64,000 nucleotides of DNA from Kiritimatiellaeota bacterium B1221 (GTDB taxonomy: Bacteria; Verrucomicrobiota; Kiritimatiellia; SS1-B-03-39; UBA6053), in the NCBI GenBank assembly GCA_029269125.1, contig JARHXX010000007.1, positions 62,001 through 126,000 on the forward strand, read 5' to 3'. Below the pieces are notes generated by a model, which saw only the letters and a list, made by a program, of their open reading frames with translations, was not told the DNA's origin and did not search any database. This document shows positions 36,933 to 45,657 of the stretch, piece after piece. The position numbers and the translations under genes were made by a program. Position 1 is the stretch's first letter. Each line of letters starts with the position of its first letter.

Positions 36933-37274
36933 TTATCCGACCGCATCTTCCCCCGTTTCACCGGTGCGAATGCGAATACAATCAGACAATTCCATTACAA
37001 AAATCTTTCCATCACCGATTTTTCCGGTGCGGGCACCGGAAATAACCGCATCAATGGTGGTCTGCACATAAGGCTCGGTTACCGCAATCTCGATGCGGAG
37101 CTTTTTGAGCAGATTCACTTCAATGTCCGCCCCACGATAGGTTTCGTGATAGCCCATCTGCTGACCACAGCCCAGAGCGGTGGTTACAGACATTTTGACC
37201 ACTTCATTTTCGTAGAGCGCCTGTTTGACCGCATTCAGACGGTGGGGCTGGATATAAGCAATGATAAGTTTCAT
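36933..37274 (-). CDS. glnK: Nitrogen regulatory PII protein, GlnK type, with Ile at position 51
   Basis: A 113-residue homotrimeric sensor of 2-oxoglutarate, ATP and ADP. Motifs: [13 protein letters not shown] at the start, the T-loop [12 protein letters not shown], and [10 protein letters not shown] with RIRTGE in the C-terminal signatures. The family uridylylation site is Tyr51 in RGAEY; here the corresponding residue is Ile51 in RGADI, and position 49 (Ser in cyanobacteria) is Ala. So covalent control of the loop by the classic routes should be absent, while ligand binding should remain. Gly35-x-Gly37 and Arg47 are kept. It follows amtB by about 42 bases; in this arrangement PII blocks AmtB. 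Confidence 0.92.
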   Translation of the reverse strand: MKLIIAYIQPHRLNAVKQALYENEVVKMSVTTALGCGQQMGYHETYRGADIEVNLLKKLRIEIAVTEPYVQTTIDAVISGARTGKIGDGKIFVMELSDCIRIRTGETGEDAVG

Positions 37275-37316
37275 GAGTGTTCTCTTTTTTTAAAAGGTTA
37301 TTTTAGGTGGGTTCAA

Positions 37317-38618
37317 TTACTGGGTAATAAAGATCTGGAAACCATTGTAGGCCTCCATTCCGTGTTCTCCGATATCCAATCCTCCCAATTCTTCTTCTTC
37401 ACTCACCCGAATACCAATCGTGTGTTTCAGGACCGCAAAGATCAAAAGTGCACTCAGGAATGAGACCACCGCGTATGCAACGGCACCAAGCAACTGGATC
37501 CCCACAGAAACGGTTTCCGGTGAGAAGATCCCCACCGCAATCGTTCCCCATACCCCACAAAGCAAATGCACCGAAAGCGCACCCACCGGATCATCCAATT
37601 TCAATTTATCAAAGAAACTTACGCCAAAGACCACGATCACCCCGCTGACCAGGCCAATCACCACCGCATCCATCACACTCACCACGTCTGCACCGGCGGT
37701 CACACCCACCAATCCAGCCAGGGAGCCATTTAACGCCATGGTTAAATCCGGTTTACGGGAATGAATCCAGGAAACCGCAATCGCAGACAGCACTCCCGCC
37801 GCAGCGGACAAAGATGTGGTTACAAACACCCGGGATACCGTATCCGCTTCCGCACTCAAAACCGATCCCCCGTTAAACCCATACCATCCGAACCAAAGCA
37901 GGAAAACCCCGATGGCCGCCAGCGGTAAATTATGCCCCATAATGGGTTTCACCGCACCATTAACATACTTCCCAATTCGTGGCCCCACCATAATCACCCC
38001 AGCCAAAGCCGCCCATCCACCGACAGAGTGAACCAACGTGGAACCGGCAAAGTCGTGAAAGCCCTTATCCTCCAACCAACCGCCCCCCCATTTCCAGGAA
38101 CCCAGCCAAGGGTAGAAAAATCCCACAAAGATGGCCGAAAAGATCAGAAAACTCCCCAATTTAACACGCTCCGCAACCGCACCGGAAACAATGGTGGCAC
38201 AGGTGGCCGCAAACATGGCCTGGAAAAGGAAATCTGTCCAATACGTATAGTTACCATTCGCATAGGTTAAAGGATCATACCCCTCAGGCGGAGCAATCCC
38301 CCAGCCGGCAAAATCAAAAAATTTGTTCGTGCTGTCAGTAAAATCGGGGTACATCAGATTAAAACCGCAAATCGCATACGTCATCAATCCAATGGCGAGA
38401 ACACCACTGTTCTTAAACAAAATGTTCACTGTGTTTTTAGAACGGGTCAAACCGGTTTCTAAAGTGGCGAATCCCAAATGCATGATAAAAACCATAAAGG
38501 TTGCAACCAGCATCCAAGTGTTGTTGGTGCGAAGATTTACATCTTCCAGGGTTAATTCCGCTGCATGAACTTGTGGCAGGCCTACCAGTAGAATGGCCAT
38601 AAACAATAAGTGCTTCAT
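37317..38618 (-). CDS. amtB: Ammonium transporter
   Basis: A 433-residue inner-membrane channel of the Amt/MEP/Rh family. An N-terminal signal peptide (AILLVGLPQVHAAE) precedes about 11 membrane helices. Motifs: the FATLETGLTRSKN-type first helix, the GSWKWGGGW region, HDFAGSTLVHSVGGWAALAG, and the pore-lining histidine regions in GFNGGSVL and SVHLLCGVWGTIAVG. It is the first gene of amtB-glnK-porin and is headed by a sigma-54 promoter candidate at 38684-38699. Confidence 0.95.
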   Translation of the reverse strand: MKHLLFMAILLVGLPQVHAAELTLEDVNLRTNNTWMLVATFMVFIMHLGFATLETGLTRSKNTVNILFKNSGVLAIGLMTYAICGFNLMYPDFTDSTNKFFDFAGWGIAPPEGYDPLTYANGNYTYWTDFLFQAMFAATCATIVSGAVAERVKLGSFLIFSAIFVGFFYPWLGSWKWGGGWLEDKGFHDFAGSTLVHSVGGWAALAGVIMVGPRIGKYVNGAVKPIMGHNLPLAAIGVFLLWFGWYGFNGGSVLSAEADTVSRVFVTTSLSAAAGVLSAIAVSWIHSRKPDLTMALNGSLAGLVGVTAGADVVSVMDAVVIGLVSGVIVVFGVSFFDKLKLDDPVGALSVHLLCGVWGTIAVGIFSPETVSVGIQLLGAVAYAVVSFLSALLIFAVLKHTIGIRVSEEEELGGLDIGEHGMEAYNGFQIFITQ

Positions 38619-38683
38619 AAAATCGTCTTTCGTGTTTGTTAAATAAACTTCGGGTCTCCCCGAATGGTGGGTGCGATGTATAA

Positions 38684-38699
38684 AGCAAAGCAGATGCCA
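38684..38699 (-). promoter_or_regulatory. Sigma-54 promoter candidate of the amtB-glnK-porin operon
   Basis: Read on the minus strand: TGGCATCTGCTTTGCT. It matches the consensus TGGCACG-N4-TTGCW with two mismatches; the invariant GG and GC pairs have the correct 10-base spacing. It lies about 66 bases before the amtB start. Family knowledge: ammonium genes are classic NtrC/sigma-54 targets. No clear NtrC palindrome was found in the AT-rich DNA further upstream. Confidence 0.8.
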
Positions 38700-38904
38700 A
38701 GTTTAAATTTATAATATAATATTCAAAATATCATCCAAATTACTACTATTATAGTTAATTTAACTTTATATTTATTATTAGCCTTTGGTTAAGCCATACA
38801 AATATGAAGCAGAAAAAACACCAGGATACATTTTTGTCTTACAATCCTGCTTAAAATCTATTCCCTTTTATCCGATCCGATTCCCTTGATCTTTTACGTA
38901 TACA
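38700..38904. other. AT-rich intergenic region upstream of amtB
   Basis: About 200 bases with long A/T stretches (for example TTTAAATTTATAATATAATATTC from 38702, at under half that length shown in the consensus). No gene seen. Such DNA ahead of a sigma-54 promoter often holds activator and bending-protein sites; none could be fixed here. Confidence 0.4.
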
Positions 38905-38919
38905 GTGCATGCACAGGGA

Positions 38920-39690
38920 ATGAAATTTCTTCCTGCCTTCCTCTTGATTATCTTTACCCTGCTGCAAACGCTTCAGGCCCAGCCCCCCCAGCCCCCCCAG
39001 CCCCCGAAACCCTCCCCTTGGTCTGCAGGACTTTTTCTCATGTCGGACTCACAACCTTATGTGGGAGCAGGCAGAAGCGTCCGTATCTATCCCAGTGTGA
39101 GCTATGAAGGAAAAAAAATGAAATGGCGGGGACCCATACTGCAATATAAATTGCTGGAGAGGGAAAAATGGAATGTGTCCGCACATACCCTCGTCCAATT
39201 TGCACCTTATGAGGAAGAGGACGCGTCCATCCTTGAAGGTATGGGCGATCGCAGTGACACCTTGCTCGCCGGTCTGGACTGGGTGTACCGTCCACTTCCA
39301 TCCCTACTGGTTTTGGCGTCTTTTGACGCGGATATACTGGGAGCATACGACGGTATACAGGCCACCCTCGGGTTACAGCAAATGCTGGGTAAACCCTGGG
39401 AAACCTTTTCCGGCTCCCTCGGAGCCGGCCTTTTACTGCAGGACCAAACCTGGACCCAATATTTTGTGGGCGTACCCGAAAGTAAAGCCACCCCGGAACG
39501 TCCCGCCCACACCCCCGGCGAGTCTTTTCACCCCTACCTCTCCGCACAACTCCTGATCAGAATTTCGAAAAGCTGGTCCTGGTTCACCCTCTCCCGGATT
39601 GAATTTCTTGACGAAACCTGGCGGGACTCCCCGCTCATTGCCGACGACTACCGCCTCGTCACCTTCACCGCACTGAATTATTCGTTTTGA
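38920..39690 (+). CDS. MipA/OmpV-like outer-membrane protein
   Basis: About 256 residues from ATG 38920 (an AGGGA ribosome site just upstream; a shorter leader was preferred to an in-frame GTG). A signal peptide (FLLIIFTLLQTLQAQ) is followed by a proline-rich PPQPPQPPKP linker. The mature part has the MipA/OmpV pattern: VGAGRSVRIYPSVSYEG near the start, beta-strands throughout, QTWTQYFVGVPE, and the end SPLIADDYRLVTFTALNYSF with terminal Phe. Family members are outer-membrane beta-barrels tied to murein or scaffold interactions in some species. Function here unknown. Confidence 0.78.
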   Translation: MKFLPAFLLIIFTLLQTLQAQPPQPPQPPKPSPWSAGLFLMSDSQPYVGAGRSVRIYPSVSYEGKKMKWRGPILQYKLLEREKWNVSAHTLVQFAPYEEEDASILEGMGDRSDTLLAGLDWVYRPLPSLLVLASFDADILGAYDGIQATLGLQQMLGKPWETFSGSLGAGLLLQDQTWTQYFVGVPESKATPERPAHTPGESFHPYLSAQLLIRISKSWSWFTLSRIEFLDETWRDSPLIADDYRLVTFTALNYSF

Positions 39691-39776
39691 ATCAGAAAAC
39701 CCGTTGGTAACATCGGCCGCACCAAAGATACAAATCACAAAGGAATCACCGCAGCCCCCCTCCCTTTCTCAGGAGA

Positions 39777-40937
39777 TTATTTAAACGAAGCTTGAAAATA
39801 ATCTGCAAGATCTCCCACAGGATTTTCCTGTAAAAACATCACAATCTGACCTGCCATCAACCGGGCGCCCTTCTCCGAATAATGACTCCGGTCTTTGGCA
39901 TCACTATACAACGGAATCGAGCCCTCCTCCCCCAGCTCCAAAAGAAGTTGTTTGCTCCACTCTGTGAGATCTATCACCGGTACATTCAGCTCCGCTCCCA
40001 CCTTTTTCATTGAGTTCGCATAAGGAGTCAACACCTCCCAAATCCCATTCGCCGTAAACACCCGGCGATGTGGAGGGCTCACCAAAACAGGAGTGGCACC
40101 CGCTTTACGCGCCTCCTCCACATACCATTTCAAATTCTCATAATATTCGGTAGACGCATCTGTGGATTCCGGCTTTGACTTCTCATGACTGTCATTATGC
40201 CCGAATTGAATGAAAATATAATCAGGTTTAAAATCCAGAACCCGCTGCCAGTCCCCCCGCTCCCGGAAAGTCTTTGAACTCCGCCCGCCAATTGCAAAAT
40301 TCTGAAACAACACCTCGTCTGAAAAAGCTTTTGGCAATATCTGCCCCCAGCCCCGGCGTGAATTTCCCAACGGATAATCCTGCACAATGGAATCCCCCAC
40401 CGTCGCCACTTTCAACGCCGGCTCTTGCGCCGATACCATCGCGAAAGAACAGCGGCTTCCCACATAACGCTCAGACGTCCTCCACCGAAGAATCACATCC
40501 AGCGCATCCGCATCCCCGGTTTCGACCGTAAGCGTGAGCAACTTCCAGGAGCTTCCACTGTAGTCACTGCGAATCCGTTCCAATTCTTTTCGCTCTTTGA
40601 TCCGCTTCACCATCACATAAGCCGTACGGTCCTTCTCACTTTTCGCCCAGTAGGAAATGCGGACACGTTGGTTTGACTCCTTCAGATAAATTCTCTGCAC
40701 CAGACTTCCATCGCCCATACTGAATTCCTTCACCGTCAACTGAATCCCCTGCTCAACTCCGGGCGGGAGATCTTCGGTGATCTGAATCATCTGCTCTGCC
40801 CCCGCCGGCCCGCGCCATTCAGGAAGACGCCCGTCATCAGCAATGGTCAGCTCCGGATTGGCAATCTCCACCGCAGGCAAAAACCCTGTAAAAAACAACA
40901 ACAGTACAATCAGAAGCGGGGACAAAAAACGGATCAT
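39777..40937 (-). CDS. SGNH-type esterase, rhamnogalacturonan acetylesterase-like (CE12)
   Basis: About 386 residues from ATG 40937 (GAGG ribosome site 6 bases upstream; an earlier Met lacks one). Signal peptide LLIVLLLFFTGFLPAVE. The N-terminal 150 residues form a beta-sandwich, possibly carbohydrate-binding. The esterase domain has the SGNH blocks in order: VATVGDSIVQDY (catalytic Ser), IGGRSSKTF, QFGHNDSHEK (Asn) and SDAKDRSHYSEKGA (Asp/His). This set matches CE12 rhamnogalacturonan acetylesterases, which deacetylate pectin side regions. It is exported and stands alone, but matches the carbohydrate-scavenging theme of the window. Confidence 0.82.
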   Translation of the reverse strand: MIRFLSPLLIVLLLFFTGFLPAVEIANPELTIADDGRLPEWRGPAGAEQMIQITEDLPPGVEQGIQLTVKEFSMGDGSLVQRIYLKESNQRVRISYWAKSEKDRTAYVMVKRIKERKELERIRSDYSGSSWKLLTLTVETGDADALDVILRWRTSERYVGSRCSFAMVSAQEPALKVATVGDSIVQDYPLGNSRRGWGQILPKAFSDEVLFQNFAIGGRSSKTFRERGDWQRVLDFKPDYIFIQFGHNDSHEKSKPESTDASTEYYENLKWYVEEARKAGATPVLVSPPHRRVFTANGIWEVLTPYANSMKKVGAELNVPVIDLTEWSKQLLLELGEEGSIPLYSDAKDRSHYSEKGARLMAGQIVMFLQENPVGDLADYFQASFK

Positions 40938-41043
40938 AACAACCTCACTCACTATATTTAAAGGCACAGCGGAGAATCAGGTCTGTGATTGCCGGCCAAA
41001 ATTGAAAAAATTTACGCAGTTCCCAGAAAAACAAGGACGCGAT

Positions 41044-41862
41044 TTAACGTCTTTTAAAATACAACCCGACAAGTAAAAATGCGGCCCCTACCATTGTTAT
41101 GGTTGAGGGCTCTGGAATGGTCGTGATCAGCACATTGTCCACATAGGTTGCCGAATTGACATCCCCTTCATAGAAGGCCAAGGTATCAAAACGAAAAGTG
41201 CTGGCCGTGGTATCCGTGTCTAAAAGCGTAACCCCGTTCAATGAAAAAGACAAATCCAAGGTCGTGGAATCTGTGCGGGTGAAGGTGAATTGGGTGCTAT
41301 ACCACGTATCCGCATCAAGATTCACCCCGTTTGCAGAATTCGCAAGACTCGTGGAACCAGGGGTTCCAAGCAGGCTGCCAGCATTATCTGAACGTTCGGC
41401 GAAATAAGTCACACCCGTTCCATTGGTCGCAATATTTGTGTTGATGCGATACCCCCCATAATTGGTAAAATCAGTCGAGGAGCCATAATCATCCGCGGAT
41501 ACCTGATTCGCTCCCTCGGAGTCCATAATCCCGATACGGAAACTCCAGTCATTGCGATCAAAGGGGGCCTCCACTTTTAAATCAAAACTGACATTCAGAC
41601 TTTCCCCCACTGATAAAGTGGTGGCATCGAAATGGGTGAGAAACCTCGAATAGGTATTAATGGACTTAAGTCCCCCTCCCGTTACCAGCAACCCGCCAGA
41701 ACTAGTCGAATTATACCATCCGGGTCTCCCAGCGGAGAAATCTTGCGTATAGATCGTATTAGCTGAAAGCTGAAGGGAACCGGTCAGCAGACTGGTGATA
41801 CCCACCAAACCAATAAGCGTGTTGCGTCGTAAAGAATATGAGGAAGGGTTGTGTGTTTTCAT
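41044..41862 (-). CDS. PEP-CTERM sorting-domain protein
   Basis: About 272 residues from ATG 41862; an in-frame ATG at 41886 is possible and neither has a ribosome site. A signal peptide precedes AGRPGWYNSTSSGG. The centre is rich in Ser, Thr, Asp and Asn and contains SVGESLNVSFDLKVEAPFDRNDW, a beta-sandwich pattern shared by PEP-CTERM proteins. It ends IPEPSTITMVGAAFLLVGLYFKRR: PEP motif, hydrophobic helix, basic tail. Exported, function unknown. Confidence 0.85.
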   Translation of the reverse strand: MKTHNPSSYSLRRNTLIGLVGITSLLTGSLQLSANTIYTQDFSAGRPGWYNSTSSGGLLVTGGGLKSINTYSRFLTHFDATTLSVGESLNVSFDLKVEAPFDRNDWSFRIGIMDSEGANQVSADDYGSSTDFTNYGGYRINTNIATNGTGVTYFAERSDNAGSLLGTPGSTSLANSANGVNLDADTWYSTQFTFTRTDSTTLDLSFSLNGVTLLDTDTTASTFRFDTLAFYEGDVNSATYVDNVLITTIPEPSTITMVGAAFLLVGLYFKRR

Positions 41863-42021
41863 GACATGAATTAAAAACCGCATCATTGACTATGTCAATG
41901 TGATTTTTTCCAGAGGACATTCAAAAACGGGGGCGGCGCCCTCCTTCCCCGCCCCCAAGCTTCGTTTTGATCGTGACTGAATCTCATTGCCTTCCCCCAA
42001 ATACTCTGACATTCGGAGAGC

Positions 42022-43128
42022 ATGCAGTCCCCCTCCCTCAGCATCGATCTTGATACCCTCGCCGGAAACATTCGGGCCCTCCACGCAAAATTAAGGCCTG
42101 ATTCTCAGATTATGTTTGTCGTGAAATCCGAAGCCTATGGACACGGCATCCATGCGGTAGCTGAACGGGCCGCCCAGGAAGGCATCCGATGGTTTGCCGT
42201 TGCCTATTTTGAAGAAGCGCTTGAGGTGCGAAAAGCAGCCCCGGATGCAGATATCCTGGTACTGGGGCCCATCTCACCAGAGGAAACTCCCCTCGCAATC
42301 CAATACCGGATCACCCCCACAGTCGTCGATGCCGAGCATGCCAAAGCCCTGGCCACCATCGCACTACAAAAAGAAAAAACCTTAAACGCCCACATTAAAA
42401 TCGATACCGGCATGGGGCGTATGGGCACCCTGGAGTCTGAAGATGACTCTCAAATCAAAGCCATTCTCAATACCCCGGGGCTAGAAATCACCGGCATTTG
42501 CAGTCACCTGGCCACCGTCGATTTAAAACGCCCCTGGCTTCAGGAAAAACAACATCAACGTTTTGTAAATGCCTTTACAGTTGCCGAAGCCATCGCCGGC
42601 CGTCGGCTGATGCGCCATTTCTGCAGCTCCCGGGGAATCCAATACTATCCGGAATGGGATTACGATGCGGTACGCCCCGGCATCCTGCTCTATGGGTACG
42701 GATGTAATGATCCCCGCATGCGGGTTCAAACCAAACCCCTGCTGCAAATGAAAAGCCGTCTCATGCAGGTCAAACGGGTTCCCGAAGGCACCCCGGTCGG
42801 TTATTATTCGTCCTACCGCACCACCCGCGAAACCCAAATTGCAGTGGTCGGTGCCGGTTATGCCGATGGATACTTACGCTCCCTCAGCAATCGGGGCGAA
42901 GCACTGGTCCACGGCGAACGGGTCCCCGTGGTCGGCCGGATCAGCATGAACTGGATCACTCTCGACTTAGGACCCGACCTCGTCTGCAAAGCGGGAGATG
43001 ATGTGGTACTCATCGGTGAACAGAACGGAAACGAGGTGTGGGCGGACTGGCTGGGCCGCCGGGCCGGCACCATCGCCTACGAAATTCTCACCGCAATTCA
43101 TCCGCGGATTCCGCGCCAGTACCGGTAA
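42022..43128 (+). CDS. alr: Alanine racemase
   Basis: A 368-residue PLP enzyme making D-alanine for peptidoglycan. Lys35 in FVVKSEAYGHG is the PLP lysine; the catalytic Tyr of the other subunit is in GAGYADGYLRSL. Also HIKIDTGMGRMG and VVGRISMNWITLDLG. Complete and of normal length. Its last 41 bases overlap the end of the convergent unknown gene, an unusual tail-to-tail overlap. Confidence 0.96.
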   Translation: MQSPSLSIDLDTLAGNIRALHAKLRPDSQIMFVVKSEAYGHGIHAVAERAAQEGIRWFAVAYFEEALEVRKAAPDADILVLGPISPEETPLAIQYRITPTVVDAEHAKALATIALQKEKTLNAHIKIDTGMGRMGTLESEDDSQIKAILNTPGLEITGICSHLATVDLKRPWLQEKQHQRFVNAFTVAEAIAGRRLMRHFCSSRGIQYYPEWDYDAVRPGILLYGYGCNDPRMRVQTKPLLQMKSRLMQVKRVPEGTPVGYYSSYRTTRETQIAVVGAGYADGYLRSLSNRGEALVHGERVPVVGRISMNWITLDLGPDLVCKAGDDVVLIGEQNGNEVWADWLGRRAGTIAYEILTAIHPRIPRQYR

Positions 43129-43999
43129 AAGCCACCCACCCCTCTCCCTCAACCGGCAGCTGAAAAATATCTTTCTGCTCATTGCAGATCAGCAGCCTCC
43201 CCTCATCGATCCAGGCAATCCCCTCAATTTGCCGCAAGGCCCAATTTTTAAATAAAAAATGGCGCCCAGACCCGCGTAAAAACCGATCACTTCCTTTCGG
43301 ACGGTCGAAGATCCAAATCCCGCTAAAAGTTAAAACCGCCAACCGCCCGCCATCAGCCGTGAGAGCGGCATCCGTCACTTGACCGATCCCTTCAAAGCGG
43401 TCCAACAATACCGCATCCTGAATCTCTTCTGTTTCCAAATCCTCAATTCGATAAAGTTTGGTGTCGGTATCCGCCCGATGCTTGGTGAGCAGATACACCT
43501 TCTTTTCCCAAATAAACATGGCCTCACAGTCAAAATTCCATTTCTCAGGCGGGAACGCCAACTGATCGGGAAATCTGAAACGAATGGTTTTGTTCACGCG
43601 GAGCGGCAGCACAGATATATTGTCACCGGGCTCGCCCACCCGGTGAATTTGTAAATCTTTGCGCCGGTTCCGGTTGTTGCCAAAATCACCAATCCACAAT
43701 CCGCCCTCCCCGTCTGTGGCCACCGCTTCCCAGTCCACATTTTTGACCCCCGCCACTTTCACAACCCCATGCGTCTTTCCCAGCGCAGATATGGAAAACA
43801 ACACGGAGTCATTTCCACTGTCATTCAAACTCCAAAACCAGGGGCCAAAGGAGGATTTCGTCAAACCGGAAGCTTCCCTCAATGCGGATTCTTCGATTTG
43901 GGCCACCGGCGACGGAATCCCAGTCCCCACCTCCCCGCCCGCTATCGCCCAAGAACCTCCGTGGAGGAAGCCCAGGCATAACAGACGCCATTTATTCAT
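43088..43999 (-). CDS. Exported protein of unknown function, beta-propeller-like
   Basis: About 303 residues from ATG 43999; an earlier in-frame start lacks a signal peptide. The signal peptide is LCLGFLHGGSWAIAGG. Repeated motifs of the kind LWIGDFGNNRNRR, FWSLNDSGNDSVLFSI and DAALTADGGRLAVLTFSGIWIF suggest a beta-propeller, as in SdiA-regulated or esterase-like proteins. It starts eight bases before glpD stops and so is probably coupled to it. Its 3' end overlaps alr by 41 bases. Confidence 0.65.
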   Translation of the reverse strand: MNKWRLLCLGFLHGGSWAIAGGEVGTGIPSPVAQIEESALREASGLTKSSFGPWFWSLNDSGNDSVLFSISALGKTHGVVKVAGVKNVDWEAVATDGEGGLWIGDFGNNRNRRKDLQIHRVGEPGDNISVLPLRVNKTIRFRFPDQLAFPPEKWNFDCEAMFIWEKKVYLLTKHRADTDTKLYRIEDLETEEIQDAVLLDRFEGIGQVTDAALTADGGRLAVLTFSGIWIFDRPKGSDRFLRGSGRHFLFKNWALRQIEGIAWIDEGRLLICNEQKDIFQLPVEGEGWVAFTGTGAESADELR

Positions 44000-45644
44000 A
44001 GGAGTAATAATTCCAAAACGCCTGCAGTTCCTGCGCTCTTTTCGCCTCATCCCATCCCAAGAGCTCAGCCATCATCGCCGCCACCTCCTGCACCAAACCA
44101 GCCTCAGGTCTGCCAAAGGTGCCCAGGGGACAACGCCGCAACATGACATCCTCCAGATGCAGAGCCATCTCATTTTCAACCGCATAAGTCACCAGAAAAG
44201 CCGGAGTCCGCCCATCCGAAAGCAAGGCCGCCGACGGTCCCTCCTTCCAAACCCTCGGCCAATCCGATCCGTAACTTTCCGCCAGCAGATGCACAGTTTC
44301 CATTGTCCATTCCGCCGGCACCGCCGCCCGGATTTCCGCCTCCAGGATCGCACGGGTTTCGTAATCGCCACCCGCCAAATGGGTCGCGGCAGTCCGGCTT
44401 CCCCCCTGCCTGCCCAGCTTGCTCATAATCAAATCCGTCGCTTTTTCCCCCATAATCCGGCAGGCGGTGTACTTGATCCCGTCCATAGAAATCAAATTAT
44501 CCAACTTCATATCCTCGGCATGATCGTTGATCGCATAGCGCCGGGAAACTTTACTGCCTTCTTTCCGCTCTTCAGCATCACACAACCGAAGCCCGCCAAA
44601 AGCCATCAGCACATCTTCACGCTTCAGCTTAAACCCCGGCAACCCCCCGTTGATTTCGGCAATAAACTCTTCAATATCCGCTTCCCGAATTTTCCAGTCC
44701 TCCGGTTCCCCCTTATAGATTTTGTCCTGCGTTCCCCACAACATATATCCCTGCCAGGGCAAACTGAAATAATGACGCCCCCCCCGCTGCAGCTTGGCAT
44801 CCGGATCCACTTCTTCACTCGGAATCGCCAAACCGCTTGCCGGACACACCCCGCGGCGGGTCAACAATTGCAAACCGGCATTTTTCACCACCGTCCGATC
44901 CGCAAGCCTGTCCGTGAACAGTTCCGGCAACAGATCCCGCCAAGGACCGGTCATGGCCGCAAATTGGCAGGCCCGAATTTCAAATTCATCTCCGCTTTCC
45001 AAATCCTCCACCCGCAGGGCCTCGATCTTTCCTTCCCGAACCAAAAACTGCTTTCCGCGCACCCGGTTGGCCAGCGCTGCCCCTTCCCGCGACGCGCTGA
45101 GCGCAAAAGATAAAGTAAAACGGTCTGAATTCCGCATCACCGCATCGTAAAACAACGCGCCGCCGGTCACATCTTGCATGGGTAAACCCGGCGCGCGCGA
45201 TTTCACCTCCGTTGGGGATAAAATCCGCCCCGCCGGTAAATGCTGCGCACGGTCCCTCAAACCACAATTCCGCTTCCAGCTTATCACATCATTTGCGGTC
45301 ATCGCCGCCCGTAAAGCCAGCTTCCCACTCATGAAACCGGGGGTGGTCGGCACCAAAAAACCTAAAGGATCCACCAGATGAGGCGCCATCCGCATTAACG
45401 CATTGCGCTCCCGAATCGACTCGGTCATCCGGGAAAAATCCAAATGCTGTAAATAGCGCAAACCCCCATGCAGAATTTTCAGGGAACCCGATGACGTTGC
45501 CGCCCCGAAGTCTCCCTGTTCCACCAGCGCGACTTTAAGCCCGCGCTGGACCGCATCGCGGGCCGTCGCCAATCCATTGATCCCTCCACCTAAAATACAG
45601 AGATCAAAAGATTCCTCTGCCAGGCGTTTCAGATCGCGCTTCAT
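43992..45644 (-). CDS. glpD: Aerobic glycerol-3-phosphate dehydrogenase
   Basis: A 550-residue flavoenzyme oxidising glycerol-3-phosphate to dihydroxyacetone phosphate and feeding electrons to quinone. The FAD-binding fold begins LCILGGGINGLATARDA; GAATSSGSLKILHGGLRYLQHLDF is the family signature. Further: VPTTPGFMSGK and the C-terminal extension with EVAAMMAELLGWDEAKRAQEL. It follows yidC by 13 bases in the rpmH-rnpA-yidC-glpD cluster; this placement is unusual for a metabolic gene. Confidence 0.94.
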   Translation of the reverse strand: MKRDLKRLAEESFDLCILGGGINGLATARDAVQRGLKVALVEQGDFGAATSSGSLKILHGGLRYLQHLDFSRMTESIRERNALMRMAPHLVDPLGFLVPTTPGFMSGKLALRAAMTANDVISWKRNCGLRDRAQHLPAGRILSPTEVKSRAPGLPMQDVTGGALFYDAVMRNSDRFTLSFALSASREGAALANRVRGKQFLVREGKIEALRVEDLESGDEFEIRACQFAAMTGPWRDLLPELFTDRLADRTVVKNAGLQLLTRRGVCPASGLAIPSEEVDPDAKLQRGGRHYFSLPWQGYMLWGTQDKIYKGEPEDWKIREADIEEFIAEINGGLPGFKLKREDVLMAFGGLRLCDAEERKEGSKVSRRYAINDHAEDMKLDNLISMDGIKYTACRIMGEKATDLIMSKLGRQGGSRTAATHLAGGDYETRAILEAEIRAAVPAEWTMETVHLLAESYGSDWPRVWKEGPSAALLSDGRTPAFLVTYAVENEMALHLEDVMLRRCPLGTFGRPEAGLVQEVAAMMAELLGWDEAKRAQELQAFWNYYSYE

Positions 45645-45657
45645 GGTTCCAGCTCGT

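Noticed and set aside
43659-45113. A 484-codon plus-strand frame opposite glpD
   Set aside because: Its sequence is Arg/His/Pro-rich shadow; glpD on the other strand is a clear, complete family member.
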